Below the pieces are notes generated by a model. The model saw nothing but the letters and a program-made list of their open reading frames with translations, did not search any database and was not told the origin of the DNA. The position numbers and the translations under genes were made by a program. From CADEED01 sp036677145 (GTDB lineage: Bacteria; Pseudomonadota; Gammaproteobacteria; Steroidobacterales; Steroidobacteraceae), in NCBI GenBank assembly GCA_036677145.1, contig JAKFFF010000027.1, positions 1 through 64,000 of the forward strand: a stretch of 64,000 bases of DNA, given 5' to 3'. This document shows, in pieces, positions 8,316-16,922 of this stretch. The stretch's first letter is position 1, and each line of letters starts with the position of its first letter.

Positions 8316-9000
8316 CCGTATCGCCATCGTCGAAGACGAACGCCTGGTGCGCGAGCTGGTCGCGGTGAACCTGCGCCACGCGGGGTATGAAATCGTGTCG
8401 GCCGACAATTTCGCGGCCGGCAAGGAACTGCTCGCCCGGGGCGAGTTCGAGCTCGCGATCCTCGATGTGATGCTGCCGGGCGGTGATGGCTTCGCGCTGA
8501 CGCGATTCGCGCGCGACATCGGCATCACCGCGCCGATCATGATGCTCACGGCGCGCAGCGACACCACTTCAAAGGTGCGCGGCCTCGATGCGGGCGCCGA
8601 TGACTATCTACCGAAACCCTTCGACGTCAACGAGCTGCTGGCGCGCGTGCGCGCGCTGCTGCGTCGCGCAAGCGGGCGGCCGGCGAGCGCGCCGCCGCGG
8701 CTGGTGTTCGCGACATACTGGGTGCGCTTCGACACGGGACAGGCGTTCACCAACGAAGGCGAGGTGTCGCTGTCGGACAAGGAGCTGCGGCTCATGGAAG
8801 TGTTCTCGGCCAACGAGAACCGCGCGCTCACCCGCACCGATCTGCTCGAAGAGGTCTGGGGCATGGACCAGTTTCCGACGGATCGCACCGTCGACAATTT
8901 CATCCTGCGGCTGCGCAAGCTGTTCGAACCGGATCCGGAAAACCCGGTGCACATCGTGACGTTGCGCGGGCGCGGGTATCTCTTCAGGAGCGCGCCATGA
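8308..9000 (+). CDS. OmpR/PhoB-family response regulator embedded in the heme operon
   Basis: 230 residues: a receiver domain with the acidic pair ED near the N-terminus, phospho-acceptor Asp53 (ILDVMLPGGDGF), the conserved Thr (MLTAR) and Lys103 (YLPKPF), followed by a winged-helix DNA-binding domain ending TLRGRGYLF as in OmpR-type regulators. It is the natural partner of the kinase just upstream. It overlaps hemF by ATGA. Autoregulation of the heme operon, perhaps through the palindrome before hemE, is plausible but not shown. Confidence 0.9.
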   Translation: MADRIAIVEDERLVRELVAVNLRHAGYEIVSADNFAAGKELLARGEFELAILDVMLPGGDGFALTRFARDIGITAPIMMLTARSDTTSKVRGLDAGADDYLPKPFDVNELLARVRALLRRASGRPASAPPRLVFATYWVRFDTGQAFTNEGEVSLSDKELRLMEVFSANENRALTRTDLLEEVWGMDQFPTDRTVDNFILRLRKLFEPDPENPVHIVTLRGRGYLFRSAP

Positions 9001-9956
9001 GCGCGGCTGCGCGTATCACGCCGATTGGCGCGGCCGAGATCGAGGCCGCGCGCGACTATTTCACCGGGCTTCACCGCCGTCTGTCCGAAACGTGGCACTC
9101 GCTGGATCCCTCCAGCGAGCAGCGGCGGGATGAATGGACGCGCCCGGCCGGTGAGCCGCTCAGCGGCAACGGAAGGTTGTCGCTCATTGAAAATGGCGCG
9201 ACGTTCGACCGCGCCGGCGTGGCGTTCAGCGATGTCACGGGCGCGAAGCTGCCGGCCGCGGCGAGCGAACGGCACACCGAGCTTGCGGGCCAGCCCTTCC
9301 GCGCGATGGGCACCAGTGTCGTCGTGCATCCGGTGAATCCGTACGCGCCCACCTCGCACGCAAACGTGCGGCTGTTCACCGCGCGCGGTGGAGAGGTCTG
9401 GTGGTTCGGCGGCGGCTTCGACCTGACGCCCGTCTATCCGTTCGACGAGGATGCGCGCGCCTGGCACGAAGCAGCGCGCGCCGCGTGCGCGCCGGCGGGA
9501 CCGCAGGTCTATCCATTGCTCAAGGACGCCTGCGACAAGTATTTCTACCTGCCGCATCGCGGTGAGACGCGCGGCATCGGTGGTCTGTTCGCCGACGACC
9601 TCAACGACACCACGGCGGTAATCGGCGGCGACTTCGCGCATTGCTTCGCGCTGATCCGCCGCATCGGCGACACCTACCTCGAGGCGTATGCGCGTCTCGT
9701 GCGCGCACGCGCGGCGACGCCGTTCGGCGCCCGCGAGCAGGATTTCCAGCGCCTGCGGCGCGGCCGGTACGTGGAGTTCAACCTCGCCTTCGACCGCGGC
9801 ACCCGCTTCGGGCTGCAGTCGCAGGCGCGCACCGAATCGCTGCTCATGTCGCTGCCGCCGCGCGCCGAGTGGCGCTATGACTATCAGCCCGTTCCGGGCT
9901 CGCCCGAAGCGCGGCTTGCGGAGTATCTCAGGCCGCGGAACTGGCTCGCTCCATGA
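8997..9956 (+). CDS. hemF: Oxygen-dependent coproporphyrinogen-III oxidase
   Basis: HemF uses O2 to convert coproporphyrinogen III to protoporphyrinogen IX. The 319-residue protein carries the HemF hallmarks: HPVNPYAPTSHANVRLF, VWWFGGGFDLTPVYPF, the FYLPHRGETRGIGGLF stretch, GRYVEFNLAFDRGT and the C-terminal SLPPRAEWRYDY. Having the O2-dependent enzyme, and no hemN in view, points to aerobic heme synthesis. It overlaps the response regulator upstream and hemH downstream by 4 nt each. Confidence 0.95.
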   Translation: MSAAARITPIGAAEIEAARDYFTGLHRRLSETWHSLDPSSEQRRDEWTRPAGEPLSGNGRLSLIENGATFDRAGVAFSDVTGAKLPAAASERHTELAGQPFRAMGTSVVVHPVNPYAPTSHANVRLFTARGGEVWWFGGGFDLTPVYPFDEDARAWHEAARAACAPAGPQVYPLLKDACDKYFYLPHRGETRGIGGLFADDLNDTTAVIGGDFAHCFALIRRIGDTYLEAYARLVRARAATPFGAREQDFQRLRRGRYVEFNLAFDRGTRFGLQSQARTESLLMSLPPRAEWRYDYQPVPGSPEARLAEYLRPRNWLAP

Positions 9957-10939
9957 AGTACGGCGTGCTGCTGGTCAATTCCGGCACGCCCGCATCCCTC
10001 GCCACGCGCGACGTGCGCGCGTTCCTCGCCGGCTTGTTAGGCGATCCGCGCGTGGTCGAGATTCCGCGCTGGATCTGGCTGCCGTTGCTGCATGGCGTCA
10101 TCCTGCCCACTCGCCCGCGCGCCAGCGCGAAGAAGTACGCGGCCATCTGGACGCCGCAGGGTTCGCCGCTCGCGATCCAGAGCGAGGCGCTGCGCGCGGG
10201 ATTGCAGTCGGCGCTGGCCGCGCAGGACATCCCGGTTGCCTTGGCGATGCTCTACACCGGCGGCGCGACGGTGCCGCAGGCCATCGACTCCCTGCTTGCC
10301 TCGGGTGTCGAGGTTATCGTGGCTGTTCCGATGTTCCCGCAATACAGCGGCGCGACGTCGGGCGCGGTGTTCGACCAGGTCAGCGCGGCGCTCTCGCGCC
10401 TGCGGCGCGTGCCGGCGTTGCACTTCGTGGCGGACTATCACGACGACGGCGCTTACATCGACGCTCTCGCGGCGAGCGTGCGGGAGCACCATCACACGCA
10501 CGGTGCGAGTCAGCACCTGGTCATGTCGTTTCACGGCATTCCGGAGCGTTTCGTCGAACAGGGCGATCCGTATCGCGCGCATTGCGAGCGCACGGCGAAA
10601 TTGCTCGCATCGCGGCTCGGCCTCGATGACAGCGCCTGGAGCCTCACATTCCAGTCGCGTTTCGGCCGCGCCCGTTGGCTGCAGCCGTACACGATCGAAG
10701 CACTGGCGGCGCTGGCGAAGCGCGGGGTTACGAGCGTGAGCGTCATCTGTCCCGGCTTCGCGGCGGACTGCCTGGAGACGCTGGAGGAGATCGGCATGGA
10801 GAACCGCGACGCGTTCCTTGCCGCTGGCGGCCAGCAGTATCGATACATCGCCGCGCTCAATGCGCGCGCCGATCACGTCGCGGCGTTGCAAGGTGTGGTG
10901 ATGCGCAACATCGGCGGGGAGACCGCATGCTCTGGCTGA
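9953..10939 (+). CDS. hemH: Ferrochelatase
   Basis: HemH inserts Fe(II) into protoporphyrin IX. The 328-residue protein begins GVLLVNSGTPAS and contains the signature MSFHGIPER with the metal-site histidine, MFPQYSGATSGA, FQSRFGRARWLQPYT, and the CPGFAADCLETLEEI segment with its acidic residues. It overlaps hemF by 4 nt upstream and hemJ by 13 nt downstream. Confidence 0.95.
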   Translation: MKYGVLLVNSGTPASLATRDVRAFLAGLLGDPRVVEIPRWIWLPLLHGVILPTRPRASAKKYAAIWTPQGSPLAIQSEALRAGLQSALAAQDIPVALAMLYTGGATVPQAIDSLLASGVEVIVAVPMFPQYSGATSGAVFDQVSAALSRLRRVPALHFVADYHDDGAYIDALAASVREHHHTHGASQHLVMSFHGIPERFVEQGDPYRAHCERTAKLLASRLGLDDSAWSLTFQSRFGRARWLQPYTIEALAALAKRGVTSVSVICPGFAADCLETLEEIGMENRDAFLAAGGQQYRYIAALNARADHVAALQGVVMRNIGGETACSG

Positions 10940-11358
10940 AAGCGTTCCATGTCGTCGGCGTCGTGAGCTGGTTCGCCGCGCTGCTCTATCTACCTCGCCT
11001 GTTCGTCTATCATTCCCAGATTCAGGGCGCGACGATCGACGATCCGCTGGGCAACGCGCGATTCAAGATCATGGAGCGCAAGCTGTTCTTCCTGATGACC
11101 TTCGCGGCCGTGCTGGCGCTCGGCTTCGGCGCCGCGATGGTGCTCGCGGCGCCCGACTATCTACTCATGCGCTGGCTGCACGTGAAACTCGCGCTGGTGT
11201 TCCTGGTGATCGCCTACCACGGCGCGTGTTTCGCGCTCTTGCAGCAGTTCGCCGCCGATCGCAATGCACACTCGGAACGCTGGTACCGCGTGTTCAACGA
11301 GATCCCCGCGTTGCTGCTCATCGGCATCGTGATCCTGGCGGTGGTAAAACCCTTCTGA
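10927..11358 (+). CDS. hemJ: Protoporphyrinogen oxidase HemJ
   Basis: 143 residues with four predicted membrane helices. HemJ oxidises protoporphyrinogen IX in the membrane and replaces HemG/HemY in many proteobacteria. The family's N-terminal KAFHVVGVVSWFAALLYLPRLFVYH (key part FHVVGVVSW, with the conserved His8) and the LHVKLALVF lysine motif with the later AYH histidine are present. The ATG lies inside hemH. This completes every step from glutamyl-tRNA to heme in the cluster except hemB. Confidence 0.93.
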   Translation: MLWLKAFHVVGVVSWFAALLYLPRLFVYHSQIQGATIDDPLGNARFKIMERKLFFLMTFAAVLALGFGAAMVLAAPDYLLMRWLHVKLALVFLVIAYHGACFALLQQFAADRNAHSERWYRVFNEIPALLLIGIVILAVVKPF

Positions 11359-11751
11359 CGGCCCTGCTCCGCGGGGCGCCCAGGCGCTGTTTTTCTCTAC
11401 GCCCTGCACTACGAGGGATCGATCGCCCTCGATCCGGAGCATTGCGAGGCGGCGGGCATGTTGCCCCTGGAATTCGTCGAGATCTGGAACAAGACCACCG
11501 GAACACGAATCAGCACATACATCATCTACGGAGAGCGCGGCTCTCGTTGCTGCGTGCTCAATGGCGCCGCGGCGCGCACCTGCCAGCCCGGCGATGAACT
11601 CATCATCGCCGCGCGCGCCGACGTGGCGGCGAATGAACTCGAATGTTTCGAATCGCGCACTCTCATATTCGACGCGAACAACTGTGTAGAAAGTGTCATC
11701 AAGCAGCGACTGACCAAGTCAGCAGATAAGCTCGGTGTCGCCGTCGTCTGA
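11355..11751 (+). pseudogene. panD: Aspartate 1-decarboxylase remnant with a frameshifted N-terminus
   Basis: From about 11395 the frame reads ALHYEGSIALDPEHCEAAG and on through TGTRISTYIIYGERGS and VNGAAA-like VLNGAAARTC. This is PanD, the pyruvoyl enzyme that makes beta-alanine for pantothenate. The Gly-Ser self-cleavage site (YEGS) and the catalytic Tyr (STYII) are present. No ATG, GTG or TTG starts this frame before the cleavage site; the expected N-terminus (LLRGxxxR) is found in another frame just before a T5 run near 11390. Even there the usual catalytic Lys and His positions are not kept. An assembly error in the T run is the alternative to true decay. Confidence 0.6.
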
Positions 11752-11817
11752 TGCAGACAGGTATGTATTCCTGTTTTCCTACGGAACTTTGTGAGGTGAT
11801 GGTGCTCCGATAGGCGT

Positions 11818-12246
11818 ATGCGCAAATCACTGATAACCGTAGCAGCAGGCCTCGCCATTGTCGGCGTCGCGCTCGCCCAGGTCGAAGCAAGCAGCACGGT
11901 GTACATCGTCGACGTTGACCCCGCGCGGTATGCCGGCCCCGTCGGTCAGCGCATCACGGTGCGCCTCGATGACGCTCCGCGGCACGTCACGCTCAGTCCG
12001 CAGGATGAAATCTGCCTGCAGCTGCAGCGCACCGCCGACAACAGCCAGGTCATCAACGCGCGGGTGCGCGTCATGCGGCCCGAACCCCATGCCGTCGCCG
12101 AGATCCGTGTCGTCGCTCCGGACATTTCGCCCGGGACGTTCCGCAGCACCCCGTGGGGAATGCTGTTGCGGGTGGTGCCTCCGGAGAAGACGGTGGCTCC
12201 CACCAAGCTGCTCGGAACCGCCGACGCACCCGTGTGCGCGCTGTAG
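11818..12246 (+). CDS. Secreted protein of unknown function
   Basis: 142 residues starting with a clear signal peptide (MRKSLITVAAGLAIVGVALA, cleavage probably near residue 20). The mature part is predicted beta-rich, with a DEICLQL segment and two cysteines that could form a disulfide. I do not recognise a family. It stands alone between the panD remnant and the convergent kdu cluster; only 6 nt separate its stop from the opposite gene's stop. Confidence 0.6.
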   Translation: MRKSLITVAAGLAIVGVALAQVEASSTVYIVDVDPARYAGPVGQRITVRLDDAPRHVTLSPQDEICLQLQRTADNSQVINARVRVMRPEPHAVAEIRVVAPDISPGTFRSTPWGMLLRVVPPEKTVAPTKLLGTADAPVCAL

Positions 12247-12252
12247 CGCGAA

Positions 12253-13128
12253 CTAACTACCGGCGCGGGCGACGTCGATGATGCGGCTCTCGTTCTCGCG
12301 TGCGAATCCGCGCTCGCACAGCTTGCGATAGAGCCGCTCGGCCACCACGCCGAATTCACTCGCGACCCCGAGCTTGCGGGCCAGGCGCAGCGCGTAGTCG
12401 ATGTCCTTGAGGCGCAAGGCGGGCGTGAAGTTGATGGCCGTGGAATGATCTGCGGCAATGAAGCGCCGGACGTTGCGTACCACCTGCGGACTCGCGGCCT
12501 GACCGCTGGCGATACCATCGGCGACGAAGCGCAGGTCGAGTCCCGCGCGTTCGGCCAGTGCGACGCCTTCGGCCGCCGCGGCGATCTGGACAGCGCCCAT
12601 CAGGTTGATCATGAGCTTGTAGACCGTTCCCTGGCCCACCGCGCCGAAGTGCAACACACGCGTCGCGAGGGAAGCGAACACGGGGCGCGCCATGTCGAGG
12701 TCGGCAGGTTCCGCGCCCACCAGCAGGGTGAGCGTGCCCGCGGCCGCCGCGTCGGGCAGTCCGGTGACGGGAGCATCCACGTATCGAAAGCCGCGTTCAC
12801 GCACGAGCTGCGCGAGTTCGAGTACCCAGTCGTGCGACAGTGTCGAACACTCGATGGCGAGCGCGTCGGGTGAGTTGATCGCGGCGAGCGCACCTGAGTC
12901 GCCCAGCCACATGTGCCGCGAGGAATCGTCATCCGCGGTCATGCCGATGATGATGTCGGCATTCCTGGCCGCTTCGCGTGGCGAGTCGGCGACCTGCGCG
13001 CCCAGCTTCTCGAGCGGCGTGGCCTTCGCGCGGGTGCGGTTGTAGACGGTGACGGCGTTTTTCGCCGAGAGCAGGCGCGCTGCCATGCCGGCGCCCATGT
13101 TGCCGAGTCCGAGGAATGCGATCCGCAT
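12253..13128 (-). CDS. NAD(P)-dependent beta-hydroxyacid dehydrogenase (3-hydroxyisobutyrate / tartronate semialdehyde reductase family)
   Basis: 291 residues with the Rossmann motif FLGLGNMGAGMA, the substrate-binding loop DAPVTGLPDAA, and the catalytic lysine in GTVYKLMINLMG, all typical of the beta-HAD family. Members reduce or oxidise short 3-hydroxy acids. It is third in the kduI-kduD direction, 22 nt after kduD, so a role in uronate or hydroxy-acid metabolism is likely. The start is the ATG directly before RIAFLGLGN; a longer frame upstream runs into kduD and has no family sequence. Confidence 0.82.
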   Translation of the reverse strand: MRIAFLGLGNMGAGMAARLLSAKNAVTVYNRTRAKATPLEKLGAQVADSPREAARNADIIIGMTADDDSSRHMWLGDSGALAAINSPDALAIECSTLSHDWVLELAQLVRERGFRYVDAPVTGLPDAAAAGTLTLLVGAEPADLDMARPVFASLATRVLHFGAVGQGTVYKLMINLMGAVQIAAAAEGVALAERAGLDLRFVADGIASGQAASPQVVRNVRRFIAADHSTAINFTPALRLKDIDYALRLARKLGVASEFGVVAERLYRKLCERGFARENESRIIDVARAGS

Positions 13129-13150
13129 CCGGAGATGATACCGAAACCGG

Positions 13151-13915
13151 TCAGCGCGCCAGCCATCCCCCGTCGACGGGCAAGGTGATTCCCTGAACGT
13201 AGTCCGCGGCACTCGAGGCTAGAAAGACCGCGGCGCCACCGAGGTCCGCGGGATTTCCCCAGCGGCCAGCCGGAATGCGCGCGAGGATTTCGGCATTACG
13301 CTTCACGTCCGCCTGCAGTGCCGCCGTGTTGTTCGTCGCGAAATATCCCGGCGCGATCGCGTTGACGTTGATGCCGTTCGCCGCCCACTCGTTGGCCAGC
13401 AGTTTCGTGAGGCCCGCGATTCCGCTCTTGCTGGCGGTATAGGAGGGCACACGAACGCCGCCCTGGAACGACAACATCGAGGCGATGTTGATGATCTTGC
13501 CGCCGCCGTTCGGGATCATGTGCCGGGCCACGGCCTGCGACAGGAAAAACACCGACTTGAGATTCACATCGAGCACGGCGTCCCAGTCGGCTTCGGTGAA
13601 ATCGATGGCGTTCGCGCGGCGGATCGTGCCCGCGTTGTTCACCAGGATGTTCAGCCCGCCGAGTTTGCCCACGACTTCGCGGACGATCGCGGTGTGGTCG
13701 GGCCTTGCGCTGAAATCGGCCTTTATCCAGAGGCCGCGGCGCCCCAGCGAATTCACCGTCGCCAGCGTTTCCGCCGGATCGCTGCGGCCGATCGCGGCGA
13801 TGTCCGCGCCGGCGCGCGCCAGCGCCTCGGCGATGCCGCGCCCGATGCCCGTGTTGGCGCCCGTGACGGCGGCGACGCGGCCCGACAGATCGAACATGCG
13901 ATCGAGCCCGCTCAT
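13151..13915 (-). CDS. kduD: 2-dehydro-3-deoxy-D-gluconate 5-dehydrogenase (KduD)
   Basis: A classical 254-residue short-chain dehydrogenase that reduces 2,5-diketo-3-deoxygluconate to KDG in pectin breakdown. Visible are the cofactor motif TGANTGIGRGIA, the NNAG motif, the active-site Ser (NIASMLSF) and the Y-x-x-x-K pair (SYTASKSG). The FDLSGRVAAVTGANTGIG start and the GGWLAR end are typical of KduD. Its ATG overlaps the kduI stop (TGATG), so the two are coupled. Confidence 0.9.
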   Translation of the reverse strand: MSGLDRMFDLSGRVAAVTGANTGIGRGIAEALARAGADIAAIGRSDPAETLATVNSLGRRGLWIKADFSARPDHTAIVREVVGKLGGLNILVNNAGTIRRANAIDFTEADWDAVLDVNLKSVFFLSQAVARHMIPNGGGKIINIASMLSFQGGVRVPSYTASKSGIAGLTKLLANEWAANGINVNAIAPGYFATNNTAALQADVKRNAEILARIPAGRWGNPADLGGAAVFLASSAADYVQGITLPVDGGWLAR

Positions 13916-14751
13916 CAACGCAGGTTGTCCATCGGCACCCAGGCGACGTCCTTGTATTCCTGGTTTTCGCCGCCCATCGCCCAGATGAAGCTGTAGTTAG
14001 AAGTGCCGCAGCCAGTGTGGATCGACCAGGGCGGCGCGATCACCGCTTCCTCGTTCGCGACGAAGATGTGCCGCGTTTCGTTGGGTTCGCCCATGATGTG
14101 CACGACGCGGGCGTCGGGCTTCAGATCGAAGTAGAAGTAGGTTTCCGAACGGCGCTCGTGCAGGTGGCTCGGCATGGTGTTCCAGACGCTGCCTTCCTTG
14201 AGCGAAGTCAGTCCCATGAGCAGCTGCGCCGACTTGCAGATGTCGGGATTGATGTACTGATAGATCGTGCGGGCGTTGGCCGTCGCGGGCGCACCAACCG
14301 GCATCGGGTTGGCTTTTCCCGCGTCGATCTTCACCGTTTCGTAGCGCGTGTGCGCCGGCGTGCTGGCGAGATAGAACTTGGCGGGAGAATCCTGCGAGTC
14401 CGACGAGAACACCAGGGCCGCGGTGCCCATCGGGACATACAGTCCTTCTCGAGCGGCAAGCGCCCACTCCTTGCCGTCGACCAGGACTTTTCCATTGCCA
14501 CCGATGTTGATCACGCCCAGCTCGCGACGCGCGAGGAACGGGCCCTTGCTGAGGGCCGGAATCTCGCCGAGCTCGATGGATTTCGAAACCGGCATCACGC
14601 CGCCGACGATCATGCGTTCGACGTGGCTGAACGTGAGGCTCACGTCATCGGGGATGAAAATCGACGGGACGTGAAAAAGCTCGCGCAGCTTGGCCGTATC
14701 GGCCGAATTGATGATGGTCGGGTGAGTGGCGTGACGAGTCTCGAACTTCAT
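13915..14751 (-). CDS. kduI: 5-dehydro-4-deoxy-D-glucuronate isomerase (KduI)
   Basis: 278 residues, exactly the usual KduI length. The enzyme isomerises 5-keto-4-deoxyuronate, the product of oligogalacturonide lyase action, to 2,5-diketo-3-deoxygluconate. The zinc site is visible: MPSHLHERRSE (two His and a Glu) and WSIHTGCGTSNYSFIWAMGGEN (last His). The N-terminal MKFETRHATHP also matches. The start was set at this ATG; 58 bp upstream lies an ACCGGT-centred operator. Confidence 0.95.
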   Translation of the reverse strand: MKFETRHATHPTIINSADTAKLRELFHVPSIFIPDDVSLTFSHVERMIVGGVMPVSKSIELGEIPALSKGPFLARRELGVINIGGNGKVLVDGKEWALAAREGLYVPMGTAALVFSSDSQDSPAKFYLASTPAHTRYETVKIDAGKANPMPVGAPATANARTIYQYINPDICKSAQLLMGLTSLKEGSVWNTMPSHLHERRSETYFYFDLKPDARVVHIMGEPNETRHIFVANEEAVIAPPWSIHTGCGTSNYSFIWAMGGENQEYKDVAWVPMDNLR

Positions 14752-14808
14752 GAGCGGGATCCGGTGAGCGATCTGGGGCCGCGATTCTACCCTGTACATT
14801 GCGCCGGT

Positions 14809-14822
14809 GGAAACCGGTGTCA
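14809..14822. promoter_or_regulatory. Probable LacI-family operator upstream of kduI
   Basis: GGAAACCGGTGTCA, a near-palindrome around the central ACCGGT (opposite strand TGACACCGGTTTCC), lies 58 bp before the kduI start. The identical 14-mer occurs before the pectate lyase gene, and a variant before the LacI gene. A central-CG palindrome with AAC..GTT-like arms is what LacI-family regulators recognise. Confidence 0.65.
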
Positions 14823-14897
14823 TGTCAGGCGCTCGCGCGCCACATCGGAGAACGCCGGCGAGGCGCCGGCGTCCGTGAAATTGATAAGAGGGAAACG

Positions 14898-15986
14898 TTA
14901 CTGCCGCGCGGGGGGCTGGCAGGAATCGCGAATGACGAGATGCGGCTCGAGCGGGGTCACCAGCGCGTGTGTGCCGCCGGCGGCCTCGGGATGCAGGATC
15001 TTGTTAGCCGCGAGGCGGCCGAGTTCGCGGATGGGCAAACGGATCGTCGTGAGCGAGGGCAGCAGGCGGGCGGCCAGCGGTCCGTCGTCGAAGCCGACGA
15101 TCGACAGGTCGCCCGGAATGGACAGTCCGAGCCGGTTGGCGACGCGATACACACCCGCGGCCATCTCGTCGTTGCTGGCGAAGATCGCCGTGGGCCGCGG
15201 ATTCAACGCGAGCAATTTTTCGCCGCCCGCGACGCCGGATTCGTAGGTGTAGCCGCCGTCGACGATGAGTTCGCTCGCCATCGGGGCCCCGCGCGCGTTC
15301 AGCGCCTCGCGGAATCCGTCCAGACGTTCGACGGCGGAGCGAAAACCCGGCGGGCCCGCGATGTAGCCGATGCGCCGGTGGCCGAGCGAGACGAGGTAGT
15401 TAGCCACCTCGGCGACCGCGAGCCGGTCGTTCGAGATCACCATGCGCGAGGGGTCGTCGAGCTGCGTATAGGTGATGCGCACGTAGGCGCAGTCGGCGGC
15501 CGTCAGCGCCTCCGTGAGTTCGTCGTTCTCGGAAACCGGCGGCAGCAGGATCACGCCACGCAGCTTCTGGCGTTCGACGAAGCGCCGCACGCTCGCGACG
15601 AAGTCGGGCTTCTTGCGATCGCAGGGATGCACGACCACTTCGTATTCGGAGTTGCGCACGGCGTCGAGCGCGCCTTCCATGCAATTCACGATGTATTGCG
15701 CGTTCGGATTGTCGTAGACGAGGCCGATCAGGAATGACTTGCGAAAGGCCAGGCCGCGCGCCTGGGGATCGGGCACGTAACCGAACTTGTCTATGACGCC
15801 CTGGATGCGCGCGCGCGTGGCGTCCTGCACCAGCGGCGAGTGATTGATGACCCGCGAAACCGTCTTCTTCGAGACGCCGGCGAGTCTGGCGATGTCGTTG
15901 ATCGTGGCGTTGCGCCCCGGCTTGATGGTGGTCGCTCGCGCGGGTGCGGGAGCCTTGGGCGGAGATTTCTTCCGGGTGCGTGTCAT
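14898..15986 (-). CDS. LacI-family transcriptional regulator of the pectin cluster
   Basis: 362 residues: a basic N-terminal tail, the LacI helix-turn-helix (ATINDIARLAGVSKKTVSRV, with the minor-groove hinge region up to FGYVPDPQARGLA), then a periplasmic-binding-like sensor domain (LIGLVYDNPNAQY...). The start is the ATG before TRTRKKS, since the helix-turn-helix normally lies within the first 40 residues. It probably acts like a KdgR-type repressor that responds to a KDG-like intermediate; this is inferred from neighbours and from three shared boxes. A box 61 bp upstream suggests autoregulation. Confidence 0.88.
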   Translation of the reverse strand: MTRTRKKSPPKAPAPARATTIKPGRNATINDIARLAGVSKKTVSRVINHSPLVQDATRARIQGVIDKFGYVPDPQARGLAFRKSFLIGLVYDNPNAQYIVNCMEGALDAVRNSEYEVVVHPCDRKKPDFVASVRRFVERQKLRGVILLPPVSENDELTEALTAADCAYVRITYTQLDDPSRMVISNDRLAVAEVANYLVSLGHRRIGYIAGPPGFRSAVERLDGFREALNARGAPMASELIVDGGYTYESGVAGGEKLLALNPRPTAIFASNDEMAAGVYRVANRLGLSIPGDLSIVGFDDGPLAARLLPSLTTIRLPIRELGRLAANKILHPEAAGGTHALVTPLEPHLVIRDSCQPPARQ

Positions 15987-16037
15987 GATCCGATTGTACG
16001 GATACGCCGGTTGTCCGGGCCAGTTGTCTCCTAACAA

Positions 16038-16871
16038 TCAGTCCCGTGCAACCGGTGTCAGGGGGATCGCCTGGCATCGCAGAGTCCCAAGCCCACTGAA
16101 AATGGCCTCCGCCGACTGCCCGGCCGCGATCGAATGGACGCCCGTGGCGGCTCCCGTGGAGATGAAATCACCGGCCCGCAGCGGCCGTCCGCGCCGCGCA
16201 TTGCAGCTCAGGGCGAACGCGAGCGCGCTGAGCGGCCCGCCGCTGATTGCCGCGGCATTTCCGCGCCCGACGGTCACGCCATCGATTCGCGTCTCGCATT
16301 GCATGGATTCGGGATCGCGCGCCCGCCAATCCGGAATCTCCGGGCCGAGCATCAGGCCCGCGTTGTTGCCGAAGTCGCTGGCGACGACGGCGGGCCCATG
16401 ATCGTTTATGTCGACGAGCGGGCTGCTCGCGATCTCGATCCCGATGAACATGGCTTGCACGAAGGGTTGCGCTGTCCCCGCTGTCCACTCCAGGACATCT
16501 TCCGGGGCGTCCTTCGCGAGCTGCACGACGAACTCGGCTTCGACGGCGGCGAAGCCGTTCGCGAACACCGGCACGGGAACAGCGCTGCCCGCGCCATGCG
16601 CGCGCACGACGGAGCGGGTGAAGATGGGTCCGACGAGACGCTGCGCGCCGTATTGCTTGCTGAAGGGCTCGGGTATCCACCCGACTTTCCATCCGGCGAT
16701 GGTGTCATCCCACAGCGCTATGGCCTCGTCCTGGCAGCGATAGGCCGAATCGAGATCCGGCGGAGCGGTGCCCGGATAGCCGGACAACGCGCCGGCGGAA
16801 CGACGCGCCCTTACGAATTCGGCGGCGGCTTTCCTGGCGTCGAAAGCGAGATCGGAGACGACGGAAACCAA
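16038..16871 (-). CDS. 2-keto-4-pentenoate hydratase / FAH-superfamily protein
   Basis: 277 residues of the fumarylacetoacetate hydrolase superfamily, hydratase branch: WKVGWIPEPFSKQYG near the N-terminus, VEAEFVVQLA with the metal-binding acidic residues, EIASSPLVDINDHGPAVVASDFGNN, and GDFISTGAATGVHSI near the end. Such enzymes hydrate or decarboxylate short keto acids with Mg2+. I chose TTG at 16871 because AAGGG sits 8 nt before it; an upstream ATG would place the operator inside the coding sequence. Its role in pectin use is inferred from sharing the operator region with the pectate lyase. Confidence 0.75.
   Translation of the reverse strand: MVSVVSDLAFDARKAAAEFVRARRSAGALSGYPGTAPPDLDSAYRCQDEAIALWDDTIAGWKVGWIPEPFSKQYGAQRLVGPIFTRSVVRAHGAGSAVPVPVFANGFAAVEAEFVVQLAKDAPEDVLEWTAGTAQPFVQAMFIGIEIASSPLVDINDHGPAVVASDFGNNAGLMLGPEIPDWRARDPESMQCETRIDGVTVGRGNAAAISGGPLSALAFALSCNARRGRPLRAGDFISTGAATGVHSIAAGQSAEAIFSGLGTLRCQAIPLTPVARD
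16047..16060. promoter_or_regulatory. Probable LacI-family operator upstream of the LacI gene
   Basis: TGCAACCGGTGTCA is a variant of the 14-bp box found before kduI and the pectate lyase. It lies within the last codons of the hydratase-like gene and 61 bp before the regulator's start, so it would serve autoregulation. The match is weaker than the other two on one arm. Confidence 0.5.
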
Positions 16872-16922
16872 TTTCTGAGCCCTTATCTTCTTGAGCGCGT
16901 CGCTGCAGGCGATGTTATATAG

